A DNA stretch of 64,000 bases from Phaeospirillum sp. GTDB taxonomy: Bacteria > Pseudomonadota > Alphaproteobacteria > Rhodospirillales > Magnetospirillaceae. The notes beneath the pieces are model-generated. The model was not told the DNA's origin. It did not search any database and was given only the letters and a program-made list of their open reading frames with translations. Shown here one piece after another: positions 17,568-26,799 of this stretch (the stretch's first letter is position 1; each line of letters opens with the position of its first letter). The translations under genes were made by a program, and so were the position numbers. The DNA lies in the NCBI GenBank assembly GCA_030651575.1, contig JAUSFB010000044.1, forward strand, positions 62,001-126,000, written 5' to 3'.

Positions 17568-18997
17568 GTATTTTTCCCCTCAGTCGCCGGGTGTGAGTTC
17601 CGAACCGATGACGACATTGATTCGTCGGCATTGATCATTGATCCATCGTTCCCCTCTCCTTTTCGGAGGAGAGGGGGGGGCTTCGCTCCGGTGATCCAGA
17701 CCTGGGTCTGGGGGAAGGGGAACTCGATACCGGCGGCGTCGAAGCGTTGCTTGATGCGGCGGTTGAACTCTCGCCCCAGGGCATGGCGATCGCCCGGCGT
17801 CGTCTTGACCCGCGCCCGCATGATCACCGAGGAGGCGTCGAACCGCTCGACCCCCAGCACCTCTATCGGCTCGGCCATGAAAGCGCCCCATTTGGGATCG
17901 GCTTGCAGCTCCGCCCCCAACTCGGCCAGCATGACGGCCACCGCGTCGGTATCCTGCGAATAGGCGATGCCGATGTCGAATACCGCGTAATTGAACCCCT
18001 TGGTCGCGTTGATCACCGTGGTCACCGCCCCGAACGGAACCGTATGCAGGCTGCCATTGGCGTCGCGCAGACGGATGGCGCGGATGGAAATGCCCTCCAC
18101 CGTGCCGGCATGCTCGCCCAGCTTGACCGTATCGCCCACCGCCACGGTGTCCTCGAACAAGATGAAGGCCCCGGTGATGATGTCTTGGACCAGCTTTTGC
18201 GACCCGAAGCCGATGGCGATGCCCAGCACGCCGGCACCGGCCAGCAGCGGCGCAATATTGACCCCCAGCTCCGACAGCACGATCAGCCCCACCATCAGCG
18301 CCAGCAGCACGAACACCGCGTTGCGGGCCAGCGGCAACAAGGTCCGGGCGCGGCCCGAGCGTTGCAGCGGGTTGCCCTCGGCGTCGGTGGCGGACAGATA
18401 ACGCTCGACGGCGCCGTTCAGCAGGTGCCACCCCACCAAAGCGCCGACCAGCACCACCGCCACATTGACCAGCGACGACGCCACCCGCCGGCCAAGATTG
18501 GAGTCCAGCAGCGCCAACGGATCGAAGCCCCAGAGCTGGGCCAGGACCAGGATGCTCGCCAGCCCGATCAAGCTCCGCGACAGCCGGTGCAGCAACGGCA
18601 GATAGCGGTTGGCCCGGCTGTCCGGGCCGCCATGGGACAGGCCCCGGTCCACCAGCCGATGCAGCACCTTGGCCAGGACCACCGCCGCCGCCACGATGGC
18701 CAGCGTCGCCAATCCCACCCGCAGATCGCCGGCCCGATCGGACAGGCGGGCCAGCAGGCCGGACTCCGCCGCCGGGGCGGCCGGCCCCTGGGCCGCCGCC
18801 AGCATTTTCAACCGCCCGATCAACTGCTGACGCGCCGCGGGATCTTCGAGAACGCTCACCAGCCGGCTTGCCTCGTCGGCCGGAATCGGCGCGGGCTCGG
18901 CGGCCAGGGCCGGCAAGGCCAGCAGCATGGCGAAAATCAGGGTGGCGAGCCCCCTGACCAGCAGGCTATAGGTGGGGATGCGAATCATGGCGCTCAT
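17552..18997 (-). CDS. Small-conductance mechanosensitive channel (MscS family)
   Basis: Inner-membrane channel that opens on membrane stretch to release solutes. The 481-aa form from ATG 18997 has a signal peptide (cut near LPALA-AEP), a periplasmic region, and four to five membrane helices. The pore helix GAGVLGIAIGFGSQKLVQD and the MscS beta domain (GDTVKLGEHAGTVEGISIRAI) follow. ATG 18988 is another start; the frame extends further but would overlap arsC more. The last 45 or so residues (from AKPPPLLRKGEGN) are low-complexity and seem to derive from a palindromic repeat. It overlaps the scaffold gene end by 16 bp. Confidence 0.9.
   Translation of the reverse strand: MSAMIRIPTYSLLVRGLATLIFAMLLALPALAAEPAPIPADEASRLVSVLEDPAARQQLIGRLKMLAAAQGPAAPAAESGLLARLSDRAGDLRVGLATLAIVAAAVVLAKVLHRLVDRGLSHGGPDSRANRYLPLLHRLSRSLIGLASILVLAQLWGFDPLALLDSNLGRRVASSLVNVAVVLVGALVGWHLLNGAVERYLSATDAEGNPLQRSGRARTLLPLARNAVFVLLALMVGLIVLSELGVNIAPLLAGAGVLGIAIGFGSQKLVQDIITGAFILFEDTVAVGDTVKLGEHAGTVEGISIRAIRLRDANGSLHTVPFGAVTTVINATKGFNYAVFDIGIAYSQDTDAVAVMLAELGAELQADPKWGAFMAEPIEVLGVERFDASSVIMRARVKTTPGDRHALGREFNRRIKQRFDAAGIEFPFPQTQVWITGAKPPPLLRKGEGNDGSMINADESMSSSVRNSHPATEGKNTHSSP
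17651..17676. repeat. Palindromic element within the 3' end of mscS
   Basis: CCCCTCTCCT (17651-17660) and AGGAGAGGGG (17667-17676) form a perfect 10-bp stem with the loop TTTCGG. It resembles short dispersed palindromes of high-GC genomes. Read in the mscS frame it yields the PPPLLRKGEG part of the odd C-terminal tail. Confidence 0.6.
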
Positions 18998-19013
18998 GAA
19001 TACTGGACCTGAC

Positions 19014-19364
19014 ATGTCGGACGACGACGTCACCATCTACCACAACCCTCGTTGCGGCAAGTCGCGCGATACCCTGAAGCTGATCGAGGGCCGGGGCGTT
19101 GTCCCCACCGTGGTGGACTACCTCAAAACCCCGCCCAGCGTCGCCGAACTGACCCGTATCCTGGCGCTTTTGGGCAAGCGGCCGGCCGAAATCACCCGCG
19201 CCAAGGAAGCCGCCGAGGCCGGAATCGACCCGGCCCAGCTGGACGACGCCGCCCTGATCCGGGCGCTGGTCGCCCATCCCATCGCCATCGAGCGCCCCAT
19301 CGTGGTCAAGGGCGACAAGGCCGCCCTGGGCCGTCCCCCCGAAAGCGTCCTGATGATCCTTTGA
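19014..19364 (+). CDS. arsC: ArsC-family arsenate reductase (glutaredoxin-dependent)
   Basis: Reduces arsenate to arsenite using glutathione and glutaredoxin; cytosolic. The 116-aa length is normal. The catalytic loop [12 protein letters not shown] holds the nucleophilic cysteine at about residue 12. [11 protein letters not shown] and [11 protein letters not shown] are further family hallmarks, with an arginine in RP near the end that binds the oxyanion. The ATG at 19014 is chosen because it begins the family's usual N-terminus; the upstream in-frame part overlaps mscS. No other ars genes are nearby, so a role as a general YffB/Spx-like protein is not excluded. Confidence 0.82.
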   Translation: MSDDDVTIYHNPRCGKSRDTLKLIEGRGVVPTVVDYLKTPPSVAELTRILALLGKRPAEITRAKEAAEAGIDPAQLDDAALIRALVAHPIAIERPIVVKGDKAALGRPPESVLMIL

Positions 19365-19384
19365 GGGAATACCCCCCGGACTCC

Positions 19385-19412
19385 TTGACTTCTGGACCGG
19401 TGGTGCTAGCCT
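19385..19412 (+). promoter_or_regulatory. Sigma70-type promoter before miaB
   Basis: TTGACT (19385-19390) and TAGCCT (19407-19412) are 16 bp apart, shortly after the arsC stop. Transcription would start near 19419 and give a leader of about 35 nt to the TTG start of miaB. It likely drives the miaB-phoH-ybeY-corC-lnt run. Confidence 0.5.
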
Positions 19413-19453
19413 TTAACCCATGCAAGGAGCGGCCTTCCCGCCCGCGAACGACA

Positions 19454-20785
19454 TTGGCAAAAAGACTCTTCGTCAAAACATACGGCTGCCAGATGAATGT
19501 CTACGACTCCGCCCGAATGGCGGATGTCTTGGCGCCGCTGGGCTACGCCTCGGCCGATAGCCCCGAGGGTGCCGATATGGTCATCCTTAATACCTGTCAT
19601 ATCCGCGAAAAGGCGGCCGAGAAGGTGTTCTCGGAGTTGGGCCGCCTGAAACGTCACCAGGCCGCCAAGGCCTTGACCGGCGGCCGCATGATTCTGGCGG
19701 TGGCGGGCTGCGTCGCCCAGGCCGAGGGCGAGGAGATCCTGCGCCGCGCGCCCTTCGTCGATATCGTGTTGGGACCGCAGACCTATCACCGCCTGCCCGA
19801 GATGGTGGCCCAGGCGGCGCGGGCTGGCGGCGCGGTGCTCGATACCGAGTTTCCCGTCGAGCCCAAGTTCGATTTCCTGCCCGACGCCCGCGCCGAGGGC
19901 TCCAGCGCCTTCCTGTCGGTGCAGGAGGGCTGTGACAAGTTTTGCACCTTTTGCGTCGTACCCTACACCCGTGGCGCCGAATACTCCCGCCCCGGAAGCG
20001 CCGTGCTGGCCGAGGCCCGCACCCTGGCGGCGCAAGGCGTGCGCGAACTCACCCTGCTGGGCCAGAACGTCAATGGCTGGCATGGCGACGAGGGCTGGGG
20101 CCTGGGCCGGCTGATCCGCGCGGTCGCCGAGGTCGATGGCGTCGAGCGCATCCGCTACACCACATCCCACCCCCGCGACATGGATGACGACCTGATCGCT
20201 GCCCATGCCGAGGTTCCCCAGTTGATGCCGTTCCTGCACCTGCCGGTGCAGTCGGGGTCCGACCGCATCCTGAGCGCGATGAATCGCGGCCATGACCGCG
20301 CCGCCTATCTCCGGCTGGTCGAGCGCCTGAAGCGGGCGCAACCCGATCTGGCGCTGGCCTCGGACTTCATCACCGGCTTTCCCGGCGAGACCGACGCCGA
20401 CTTCACCGATACCCTGGCGCTGGTGCGCGAGGTCGGCTTCGTCCAGACCTATTCCTTCAAATACAGCCCGCGCCCCGGCACCCCCGCCGCCCTGATGCCC
20501 AATCAGGTCCCCGAAGACGTCAAGGACGCCCGGTTGGCCGAGTTGCAGTCCCTGTTGCTCGACCAGACCACCGCCTTCAATCATGCCTGCGTCGGCCGCG
20601 AGATGCGGGTGCTGCTGGACCGCCCCGGCCGCCATGCCGGCCAGCTGGTCGGCCGTTCGCCCTATATGCAGCCGGTCCATGTGAAAGCCGCCGCCCATCT
20701 GCTCGGCACCGTGGCCGCCCTGCGCATCGTCTCCGTCCACCCCAACAGCCTGGAAGCGGTCCCCCTGGAAACAACCCTCCCATGA
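19454..20785 (+). CDS. miaB: tRNA-2-methylthio-N6-dimethylallyladenosine synthase
   Basis: Radical-SAM enzyme that adds a methylthio group to i6A37 of tRNAs. From the TTG at 19454 the product is 443 aa and begins [18 protein letters not shown], the normal start for the family. Cysteines of the auxiliary cluster lie in [15 protein letters not shown] and GCVAQAEG; the radical-SAM cluster is [13 protein letters not shown] domain closes the protein (REMRVLLDR onward). No good ribosome-binding site precedes the TTG; the frame extends far upstream only as a shadow through arsC. The stop overlaps phoH by ATGA. Confidence 0.95.
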   Translation: MAKRLFVKTYGCQMNVYDSARMADVLAPLGYASADSPEGADMVILNTCHIREKAAEKVFSELGRLKRHQAAKALTGGRMILAVAGCVAQAEGEEILRRAPFVDIVLGPQTYHRLPEMVAQAARAGGAVLDTEFPVEPKFDFLPDARAEGSSAFLSVQEGCDKFCTFCVVPYTRGAEYSRPGSAVLAEARTLAAQGVRELTLLGQNVNGWHGDEGWGLGRLIRAVAEVDGVERIRYTTSHPRDMDDDLIAAHAEVPQLMPFLHLPVQSGSDRILSAMNRGHDRAAYLRLVERLKRAQPDLALASDFITGFPGETDADFTDTLALVREVGFVQTYSFKYSPRPGTPAALMPNQVPEDVKDARLAELQSLLLDQTTAFNHACVGREMRVLLDRPGRHAGQLVGRSPYMQPVHVKAAAHLLGTVAALRIVSVHPNSLEAVPLETTLP

Positions 20786-21759
20786 CCACCAGCCCCGCCC
20801 CGGTGATCCGCGAGTTCGAGGACAACGCCCTGGCTCAGACGCTGTTCGGCCCCCACAACGCCCATCTGGAGCGGATCGAAAGCCGCCTGGGCGTGGCGCT
20901 GGACCCGCGCGGCAACACCGTCTCCATCTCCGGCACCCCCGAACTGGTGACCGAAGCGGCGGCGGTGCTGGACGGGCTCTACGAGCTGGCGCGGCGTCAG
21001 GGCCATGTGGAGACCGCCGATGTGGACAGCGCCATGCGCATGGCCAATCAGCAGCCCGACATCGCCGGCGATCTGGTCATCCGCACCCGCAAGCGCCATA
21101 TCGCGCCGCGCACCCCCACCCAGGCCGACTACATCCGGGCGCTGGACCAGAATCACCTGACCTTCGGGCTGGGACCGGCCGGTACCGGCAAGACCTATCT
21201 GGCCGTCGCCAAGGCGGTGTCCATGATGGTGGCGGGTGAGGTCGACCGGATCATCTTATCGCGCCCGGCGGTGGAGGCGGGTGAGCGGCTGGGCTTCCTG
21301 CCCGGCGACCTCAAGGAAAAGGTCGATCCCTATCTGCGGCCGCTCTATGACGCGCTGCATGACATGCTGCCGGGCGATCAGGTGGCCAAGAAGATGCTGG
21401 CCGGCGATATCGAGGTCGCGCCGCTGGCCTTCATGCGCGGCCGCACCCTGGCCAACTCGTTCATCATCCTGGACGAGGCCCAGAACACCACCACCATGCA
21501 GATGAAGATGTTCCTGACCCGCATGGGCGAGAATTCCCGCATGGCGGTCACCGGCGATCCCAGCCAGACCGACCTGCCGCCGGGCGTCCGCTCGGGCCTG
21601 TCGGACGCCGTCGACATCCTGGACGGCGTCGAGGGCGTCCGCTTTATCCGCTTCACCGACAAGGACGTGGTCCGCCACGATCTGGTCACCCGCATCGTTC
21701 GGGCCTATGACCGGGTCGAGCGCGCCCGCAAGGAAAATAAGGACAAGGCGACACCTTGA
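20782..21759 (+). CDS. phoH: PhoH-family ATPase
   Basis: Cytosolic P-loop ATPase of the PhoH/PhoL type, linked to RNA metabolism and ribosome maturation through its constant neighbour ybeY. The 325-aa protein has an N-terminal KH-like region (residues about 20-75). Walker [14 protein letters not shown] lies at about residue 132, with [16 protein letters not shown] and the Walker [11 protein letters not shown] following. The ATG overlaps the miaB stop, and the stop overlaps the TTG start of ybeY, so the genes are tightly coupled. Confidence 0.95.
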   Translation: MTTSPAPVIREFEDNALAQTLFGPHNAHLERIESRLGVALDPRGNTVSISGTPELVTEAAAVLDGLYELARRQGHVETADVDSAMRMANQQPDIAGDLVIRTRKRHIAPRTPTQADYIRALDQNHLTFGLGPAGTGKTYLAVAKAVSMMVAGEVDRIILSRPAVEAGERLGFLPGDLKEKVDPYLRPLYDALHDMLPGDQVAKKMLAGDIEVAPLAFMRGRTLANSFIILDEAQNTTTMQMKMFLTRMGENSRMAVTGDPSQTDLPPGVRSGLSDAVDILDGVEGVRFIRFTDKDVVRHDLVTRIVRAYDRVERARKENKDKATP

Positions 21760-22265
21760 TCACCATCGATATCGCGGTTCGCATCGACTGCCCGGCCTGG
21801 GCGGAGGCCCTGCCCGACGCCGAAACCCGCTGCGGCCGGCTGGCCGCCATCGCGCTGGGCGCCGTCGATCTGCCCGACGGGCCGGTGGAACTGTCCATCG
21901 TGCTGGCTGATGACGAGACCGTGCGCGGCCTCAATCGCGATTGGCGCGGCAAGGACGCCCCCACCAACGTGCTGTCCTTCGCCTCGCTGGACGACGAGGA
22001 CGCGCCGCTGGTTCCTGGCGCTCCCCTGCTGCTGGGCGACGTCATCCTGGCCTGGGAGACCGTCGTCGCTGAGGCCAGGGAGCAGAACAAGCCGCTGGAG
22101 GACCATTTCGGCCATCTGGTGGTGCATGGCGTGCTGCACCTGCTGGGCTTCGACCACGACGACGACCAGGACGCCGCCGAGATGGAGACTCTGGAAACCA
22201 CCTTGCTGGCGGCGCTGGGCATTCCCGACCCCTACCACGACGACGAGGAAGAACAAGGGCCATGA
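21756..22265 (+). CDS. ybeY: Endoribonuclease YbeY
   Basis: Metal-dependent single-strand RNase for 16S rRNA 3'-end maturation and ribosome quality control. The 169-aa protein carries the zinc motif HGVLHLLGFDHDDD, with three His, near residues 125-138. PTNVLSFASLDDED and LLLGDVILAWETV are also conserved. It starts at TTG 21756, overlapping the phoH stop (TTGA). The acidic tail ([10 protein letters not shown]) is plain and probably disordered. Its stop overlaps the start of the corC-like gene. Confidence 0.95.
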   Translation: MITIDIAVRIDCPAWAEALPDAETRCGRLAAIALGAVDLPDGPVELSIVLADDETVRGLNRDWRGKDAPTNVLSFASLDDEDAPLVPGAPLLLGDVILAWETVVAEAREQNKPLEDHFGHLVVHGVLHLLGFDHDDDQDAAEMETLETTLLAALGIPDPYHDDEEEQGP

Positions 22266-23194
22266 ACGACCCTGGCAGTATCCCGCCCCGCGACAGCGGG
22301 GCAAACGGGAAGAAGTCCCAAGGCGGCCAAGACGAATCACTGCTGCGGGCGCTGCGCGGCTGGATCAAGGCGAGACGCCGCCCCAAGGGGGGAGGCGAAA
22401 CCGTCCGCGAGGCGCTGGAAGAGCTGATCGAAGACAGCGACAGCGCCGAAGTCCCCATCGATGACCATGAACGCCTGCTGCTGGGCAATATCTTGCACCT
22501 GCGCGGCGTCACCGCCAACGATGTCAGCGTGCCGCGCGCCGACATCGTCGCGGTGGAGTCCAAGGTGCCGCTGGACGATCTGATCAAGCTGTTCATCGAA
22601 TGCGGCCATTCCCGCCTGCCGGTCTATCGCCGCACGCTGGACGACGTCATCGGCATGGTCCACATCAAGGATTTGCTGGAGGTTCTGGGGCTGGGAAAGC
22701 CGTTCAATCTGCCCCGCATGGTACGCCGGGTCCAGTTCGTGGCTCCCAGCATGCGGGTCACCGATCTGCTGCTGGAAATGCGCCTGAAGCGCGCTCATCT
22801 TGCCATGGTGGTCGATGAATATGGCGGCATCGATGGGCTGGTGACCATCGAGGATCTGGTCGAACAGATCGTCGGCGAGATCGAGGACGAGCACGATCAG
22901 GCCGAGGAACCCGACATGGTCGATCTGCCCGACGGCGCCATCGAGGCCGACGCCCGCACCGCCATCGCCGAGTTCGAGGACAAGATCGGCAATGTCTTGA
23001 CCGAGGAAGAGCGGGAAGAGGTGGAAACCCTGGGCGGTCTGGTGTTTTTCGTGGCCGGGCGGGTTCCCTCGCGCGGCGAACTGATCACCCATTCCGCCGG
23101 CTTGGAATTCGAGGTCCTGGACGCCGACCCCCGCCGGGTCAAGCGCGTCCGGGTCCGCCGCACCCTGCCGCCGTCCGAGAACAAGCCGGAGTAA
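22262..23194 (+). CDS. CBS-pair protein of the CorC/HlyC (TlyC) family
   Basis: Cytosolic 310-aa protein with two CBS domains (about residues 75-195: [36 protein letters not shown]) and a C-terminal CorC_HlyC domain. [20 protein letters not shown] at about residues 181-200 is the most conserved stretch. No membrane helices are seen, so this is the soluble CorC type, tied to Mg/Co efflux in some bacteria. The first 30 residues lie over a GC-rich palindrome (22285-22302) that may be an inserted repeat. It is coupled to ybeY and followed 2 bp later by lnt. Confidence 0.9.
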   Translation: MNDPGSIPPRDSGANGKKSQGGQDESLLRALRGWIKARRRPKGGGETVREALEELIEDSDSAEVPIDDHERLLLGNILHLRGVTANDVSVPRADIVAVESKVPLDDLIKLFIECGHSRLPVYRRTLDDVIGMVHIKDLLEVLGLGKPFNLPRMVRRVQFVAPSMRVTDLLLEMRLKRAHLAMVVDEYGGIDGLVTIEDLVEQIVGEIEDEHDQAEEPDMVDLPDGAIEADARTAIAEFEDKIGNVLTEEEREEVETLGGLVFFVAGRVPSRGELITHSAGLEFEVLDADPRRVKRVRVRRTLPPSENKPE

Positions 23195-23196
23195 GC

Positions 23197-24759
23197 ATGC
23201 CCGCCATCACGATCCTTGCCCTGCGCCTGAAGGCCCTGACCGGATGGCGCCGGCGGTTGACCCTGATGCTGATGGGGGCCGTCGCCGCCCTGGCGCTGCC
23301 GCCGGTGGGATTCCTGCCGGCGCTGCTGGTCGCCTTTCCCGCCCTGGTCTGGATGTTCGACGCGTCGGAAAGCCGCCGCGCCGCCTTTGGGGCGGGCTGG
23401 TGGTGGTCCATGGGCTGGTTCTCGGCCGGCTATTACTGGATCTCCAACGCCCTGCTGACCGATGTCGCCAAGTTTGGCTGGATGATTCCCTTCGCCATTT
23501 TCGGACTGTCGGGACTGGTGGCCGCCTTCGTCGGCGCCGCCACCCTGGCGGTGCGCCTGGCCCGAGCGCCGGGGCCGGGGCGGATCTTCCTGCTGGCGGC
23601 GGCCTGGACCTTTGCCGAGTGGCTGCGCTCGTGGGTGCTGACCGGCTTTCCGTGGAACCCCCTGGGCTCGGTATGGGACGGCGTCCTGCCGGTGCTGCAA
23701 TTCGGCGCCGTCGGCGGCGTCTGGAGCCTTAGTCTGCTGACCGCCGTGGTCGCCCTGGCGCCCGCCCTGCTGGCCGATCCGTTATCCCGGCGGGGCAAGG
23801 TGCTGGTCCTGGCGCTGGTGGTGGGACTGCCGCTGGCCGGTTGGATCGGCGGCAGCATCCGGCTGGCCGGTGCCCCCGACCTTACCGACCCCGACGCCCT
23901 GGTGCCGGGCCTGCGGATACGGCTGGTTCAAGCCAACCTGCCCCAAGGCAACAAGTGGCGCGACGACCTGCGCGAAGCCAATCTGCGCGAGCATGTGGCG
24001 CTGTCGCGGTCCCCCGGTTTCGAGGCGGTGACGACGGTGATCTGGCCGGAGACCGCCGCCTCGTATTTCCTCGACCTCGACACCTTGCACCGCGAGATCG
24101 TCGCCTCGGCGGCTCCTCTGGGCGGCTTGGTGCTGACCGGCGCACCGCGCATCACTCCCCGCGGGGTCGAGCCGCTCCAGATCTGGAACAGCCTGTTCGC
24201 GATCACCGCCAATGCCGAGGTTGTTGGCGTCTACGACAAGGCCCATCTGGTGCCCTTTGGCGAATACGTTCCGTTCCGGGGGCTGTTGCCCATCGCCAAG
24301 ATCACCCATGGCGGCACCGATTTTTCCGCCGGGCCGGGGCCGCGCACCCTGGACCTGCCGGGATTGCCGCCGGTCAGCCCCCTGATCTGCTACGAAGCCA
24401 TCTTCCCCAACGCGGTGATCCAGCCGGATCATGAACGTCCCCAATGGCTGCTGGCCGTCACCAATGACGGCTGGTTTGGCCAGTCGGCCGGACCCCATCA
24501 GCATCTGGCGGCGGCCCGCATGCGGGCTATCGAGGAAGGACTGCCGCTGGCGCGCGCCGCCAACACCGGCATTTCGGCCATGATCGACCCCTTCGGTCGC
24601 GAATTGGCCCGCATCCCCCTCGGCGACAAGGGGTTTGCCGACGCGCCACTTCCCAAGGCAATTACCCCTCCCCCCTTCGGGCGGTTCGGCAATGTGCCCG
24701 CCCTGCTGCTGTTGCTGGCGTGTCTGGGCGTCGGGTTGGGCTTGCGGGGCTTGAAATAG
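23197..24759 (+). CDS. lnt: Apolipoprotein N-acyltransferase
   Basis: Inner-membrane enzyme that N-acylates the lipid-modified cysteine of lipoproteins, the last step of their maturation. The 520-aa protein has about six N-terminal membrane helices, a periplasmic nitrilase-like domain and a C-terminal helix (PALLLLLACLGVGLGL). The catalytic triad is visible: Glu285 in WPETAA, Lys348 in YDKAHLVPFGEYVPF and Cys398 in CYEAIFP. It is the last gene of the run before the 147-bp gap carrying the XRE promoter. Confidence 0.95.
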   Translation: MPAITILALRLKALTGWRRRLTLMLMGAVAALALPPVGFLPALLVAFPALVWMFDASESRRAAFGAGWWWSMGWFSAGYYWISNALLTDVAKFGWMIPFAIFGLSGLVAAFVGAATLAVRLARAPGPGRIFLLAAAWTFAEWLRSWVLTGFPWNPLGSVWDGVLPVLQFGAVGGVWSLSLLTAVVALAPALLADPLSRRGKVLVLALVVGLPLAGWIGGSIRLAGAPDLTDPDALVPGLRIRLVQANLPQGNKWRDDLREANLREHVALSRSPGFEAVTTVIWPETAASYFLDLDTLHREIVASAAPLGGLVLTGAPRITPRGVEPLQIWNSLFAITANAEVVGVYDKAHLVPFGEYVPFRGLLPIAKITHGGTDFSAGPGPRTLDLPGLPPVSPLICYEAIFPNAVIQPDHERPQWLLAVTNDGWFGQSAGPHQHLAAARMRAIEEGLPLARAANTGISAMIDPFGRELARIPLGDKGFADAPLPKAITPPPFGRFGNVPALLLLLACLGVGLGLRGLK

Positions 24760-24821
24760 CTGCACCAAATCAATACTTCAGATATAGGCTAATGGTCTCG
24801 CTGTCGCGCCCGCGCCGCGTG

Positions 24822-24851
24822 TTGACTTGCATACAATTGCCCCGCTATGTT
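24822..24851 (+). promoter_or_regulatory. Candidate promoter of the second XRE regulator
   Basis: TTGACT (24822-24827) and TATGTT (24846-24851) are separated by 18 bp, 55 bp before the ATG at 24907. Position and hexamers suit a housekeeping sigma factor. Confidence 0.5.
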
Positions 24852-24906
24852 GAGCGCAACCAGCAGTTCATGGGCCACCCTCAATCCCGACCGTTAGGAT
24901 GTCATC

Positions 24907-25407
24907 ATGGCCAAAACTGAACCTCCCATGGAGCCCAGCCCCCCCCGCCGCCCGTCCAATCGCGGCCGCATGCCCTCGGGCCAGCCCAACCCGGTCGATG
25001 TCCATGTGGGAACCCGGGTACGGTTGCGACGGACCTTGATGGGAATGAGTCAGGAGCGGCTGGGCGAGGCCATTGGCCTTACCTTCCAGCAGGTGCAGAA
25101 ATACGAGCGTGGCGCCAATCGGATCGGGGCCTCGCGGCTGTTCGACCTGTCGCGCGTGCTGGATGTGCCGGTCTCGTTCTTTTACGATGACATGTCTGAA
25201 CTGGTTCGCGATCAGAGCCCGCTGGCCGTCGCGCGCGGTGCCGCCGGCCTGTCGGAGGACCCGAGCGGGTTCGAGGCGGACCCGCTGACCCGGCGCGAGA
25301 CGCTGGAATTGGTAAGGGCCTATTACGCCATCTCCGACCCCCAGGTGCGCAAGCGGGTCTATGAACTGGCCAAGGCCCTCGCCGCCGCCGACGAAATCAA
25401 GAAATAA
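24907..25407 (+). CDS. XRE-family transcriptional regulator (paralogue 2, upstream of metK)
   Basis: A 166-aa DNA-binding protein with a disordered, Pro-rich start and PNPVDVHVGTRVRLRRTLMG. A Cro/CI helix-turn-helix (MSQERLGEAIGLTFQQVQK, YERGANR) follows at about residues 38-95, and then a C-terminal tail with RRETLELVRAYYAISDPQVR. It shares both ends with the regulator at 10034-10492, so the two arose by duplication. The place between lnt and metK is conserved in many alphaproteobacteria, which suggests a housekeeping role, possibly regulation of its own operon. The start at 24907 follows TTAGGATG. Confidence 0.88.
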   Translation: MAKTEPPMEPSPPRRPSNRGRMPSGQPNPVDVHVGTRVRLRRTLMGMSQERLGEAIGLTFQQVQKYERGANRIGASRLFDLSRVLDVPVSFFYDDMSELVRDQSPLAVARGAAGLSEDPSGFEADPLTRRETLELVRAYYAISDPQVRKRVYELAKALAAADEIKK

Positions 25408-25503
25408 CCATATATCCCAAGTGCTTTCCGGGGCACGGGCGATATGTCTTGACGACTCGCCCCACTGCCTGTCAGAAGAACCCCCCGGAGAGGGGGAACC
25501 CGC

Positions 25504-25556
25504 TCCCGTGGAGATTTTGACCGCTTGCCGCCACGCTAAACCGGCTAAGTGGGTGC
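25504..25556 (+). ncRNA. SAM-II (SAM-alpha) riboswitch in the metK leader
   Basis: The RNA can form the SAM-II H-type pseudoknot. P1 pairs CGTGG (25507-25511) with CCACG (25531-25535). One loop strand holds AGATTTTGACC, then GCCG (25527-25530), which pairs with CGGC (25542-25545). ACC (25520-25522) pairs with GGT (25552-25554). The conserved CTAAA after P1 and GGCTAA in the last strand are present. It lies 70 nt before the GTG of metK, the classic setting for control by S-adenosylmethionine, here probably by blocking translation. A weak promoter (TTGACG 25449-25454, TCAGAA 25472-25477) precedes it. Confidence 0.85.
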
Positions 25557-25625
25557 ATCACGATAGCCCGTCCGAGCATCTGATGCCCCTGGTCCCGCGC
25601 AGTTTGGATCTAGGAGGGCTTGCCC

Positions 25626-26792
25626 GTGTCCAAGAAGAATTTTCTTTTCACCAGTGAATCCGTTTCCGAAGGCCACCCCGACAAGGTGAGCGATCGCATT
25701 TCCGACGCCATCGTCGATGCCTTCCTTGCCGCCGACCCCCATGCCCGCGTCGCCGTGGAAACCCTGTGCACCACCAATCTGGTGGTCATGGCCGGCGAAG
25801 TGCGTGGCCCCGGCTCCATCACCAAGCAGCTGATGGAAGAGACCGCCCGCCACGCCATCAAGGATATCGGTTACGAGCAGGACGGCTTCCACTGGAAGAA
25901 CGCCAAGGTCGAAGTGCATGTTCACTCGCAGTCCGCCGACATCGCCGTCGGCGTTGACGCCGCGGGCGAGAAGGACGAAGGCGCCGGCGACCAGGGCATC
26001 ATGTTCGGCTATGCCGTCAACGAGACCGAGACGCTGATGCCGGCCCCGATCCATCTGGCCCACTCCATGCTGAAGTCGCTGGCCGAGGCCCGCCACTCCG
26101 GCGCCGCCCCGCTGCTCGGCCCCGACGCCAAGAGTCAGGTCACCCTGGAATACCGCGACGGCAAGCCGGTGCGCGCCACCTCGGTGGTGATCTCCACCCA
26201 GCATGACGCCAGCCTGTCCCAGGCCGATGTGCGCGAGATCGTGCGCCCGCATGTGGTCAACTGCCTGCCCGCCGGCTGGATGTGCGACGAGGCCCAGTTC
26301 TACGTCAATCCCACCGGCCGTTTCGTCATCGGCGGTCCCGACGGCGATTGCGGTCTGACCGGCCGCAAGATCATCGTCGACACCTACGGCGGCGCGGCTC
26401 CCCATGGCGGCGGCGCTTTCTCCGGCAAGGATCCGACCAAGGTCGATCGCTCGGCCGCCTATGCCGCCCGCTACCTCGCCAAGAACGTGGTCGCCTCCGG
26501 TCTGGCCGAAAAGTGCGTGATCCAACTCAGCTACGCTATCGGCGTGTCCAAGCCGCTGTCGGTCTATGTGGACACCTCCGGCACCTGCACGGTGGACGAG
26601 GACAAGCTGTCCGACGTGCTCCAGCAGCTGATGGACCTCAGCCCGCGCGGCATCCGGACCCATCTGGGCCTCAACAAGCCCATCTACGCCCGCACCGCCG
26701 CCTATGGCCATTTCGGCCGGACCCCGGAAGCGGATGGCGGTTTCTCGTGGGAAAAGATCGATCTGGTGGAGCAGCTCAAGCGGGCTTTCTAA
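25626..26792 (+). CDS. metK: S-adenosylmethionine synthetase
   Basis: Makes SAM from methionine and ATP in the cytosol; tetrameric. The 388-aa product has [20 protein letters not shown] at the start. [16 protein letters not shown] (methionine-loop region) and [19 protein letters not shown] (phosphate-binding) follow. The start is taken as GTG 25626 because AGGAGG at 25612-25617 sits 8 nt upstream; the TTG at 25620 would be only 2 nt away. The upstream SAM-II riboswitch makes feedback control by its own product very likely. trmB follows 7 bp after the stop. Confidence 0.96.
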   Translation: MSKKNFLFTSESVSEGHPDKVSDRISDAIVDAFLAADPHARVAVETLCTTNLVVMAGEVRGPGSITKQLMEETARHAIKDIGYEQDGFHWKNAKVEVHVHSQSADIAVGVDAAGEKDEGAGDQGIMFGYAVNETETLMPAPIHLAHSMLKSLAEARHSGAAPLLGPDAKSQVTLEYRDGKPVRATSVVISTQHDASLSQADVREIVRPHVVNCLPAGWMCDEAQFYVNPTGRFVIGGPDGDCGLTGRKIIVDTYGGAAPHGGGAFSGKDPTKVDRSAAYAARYLAKNVVASGLAEKCVIQLSYAIGVSKPLSVYVDTSGTCTVDEDKLSDVLQQLMDLSPRGIRTHLGLNKPIYARTAAYGHFGRTPEADGGFSWEKIDLVEQLKRAF

Positions 26793-26799
26793 GTTCGCG

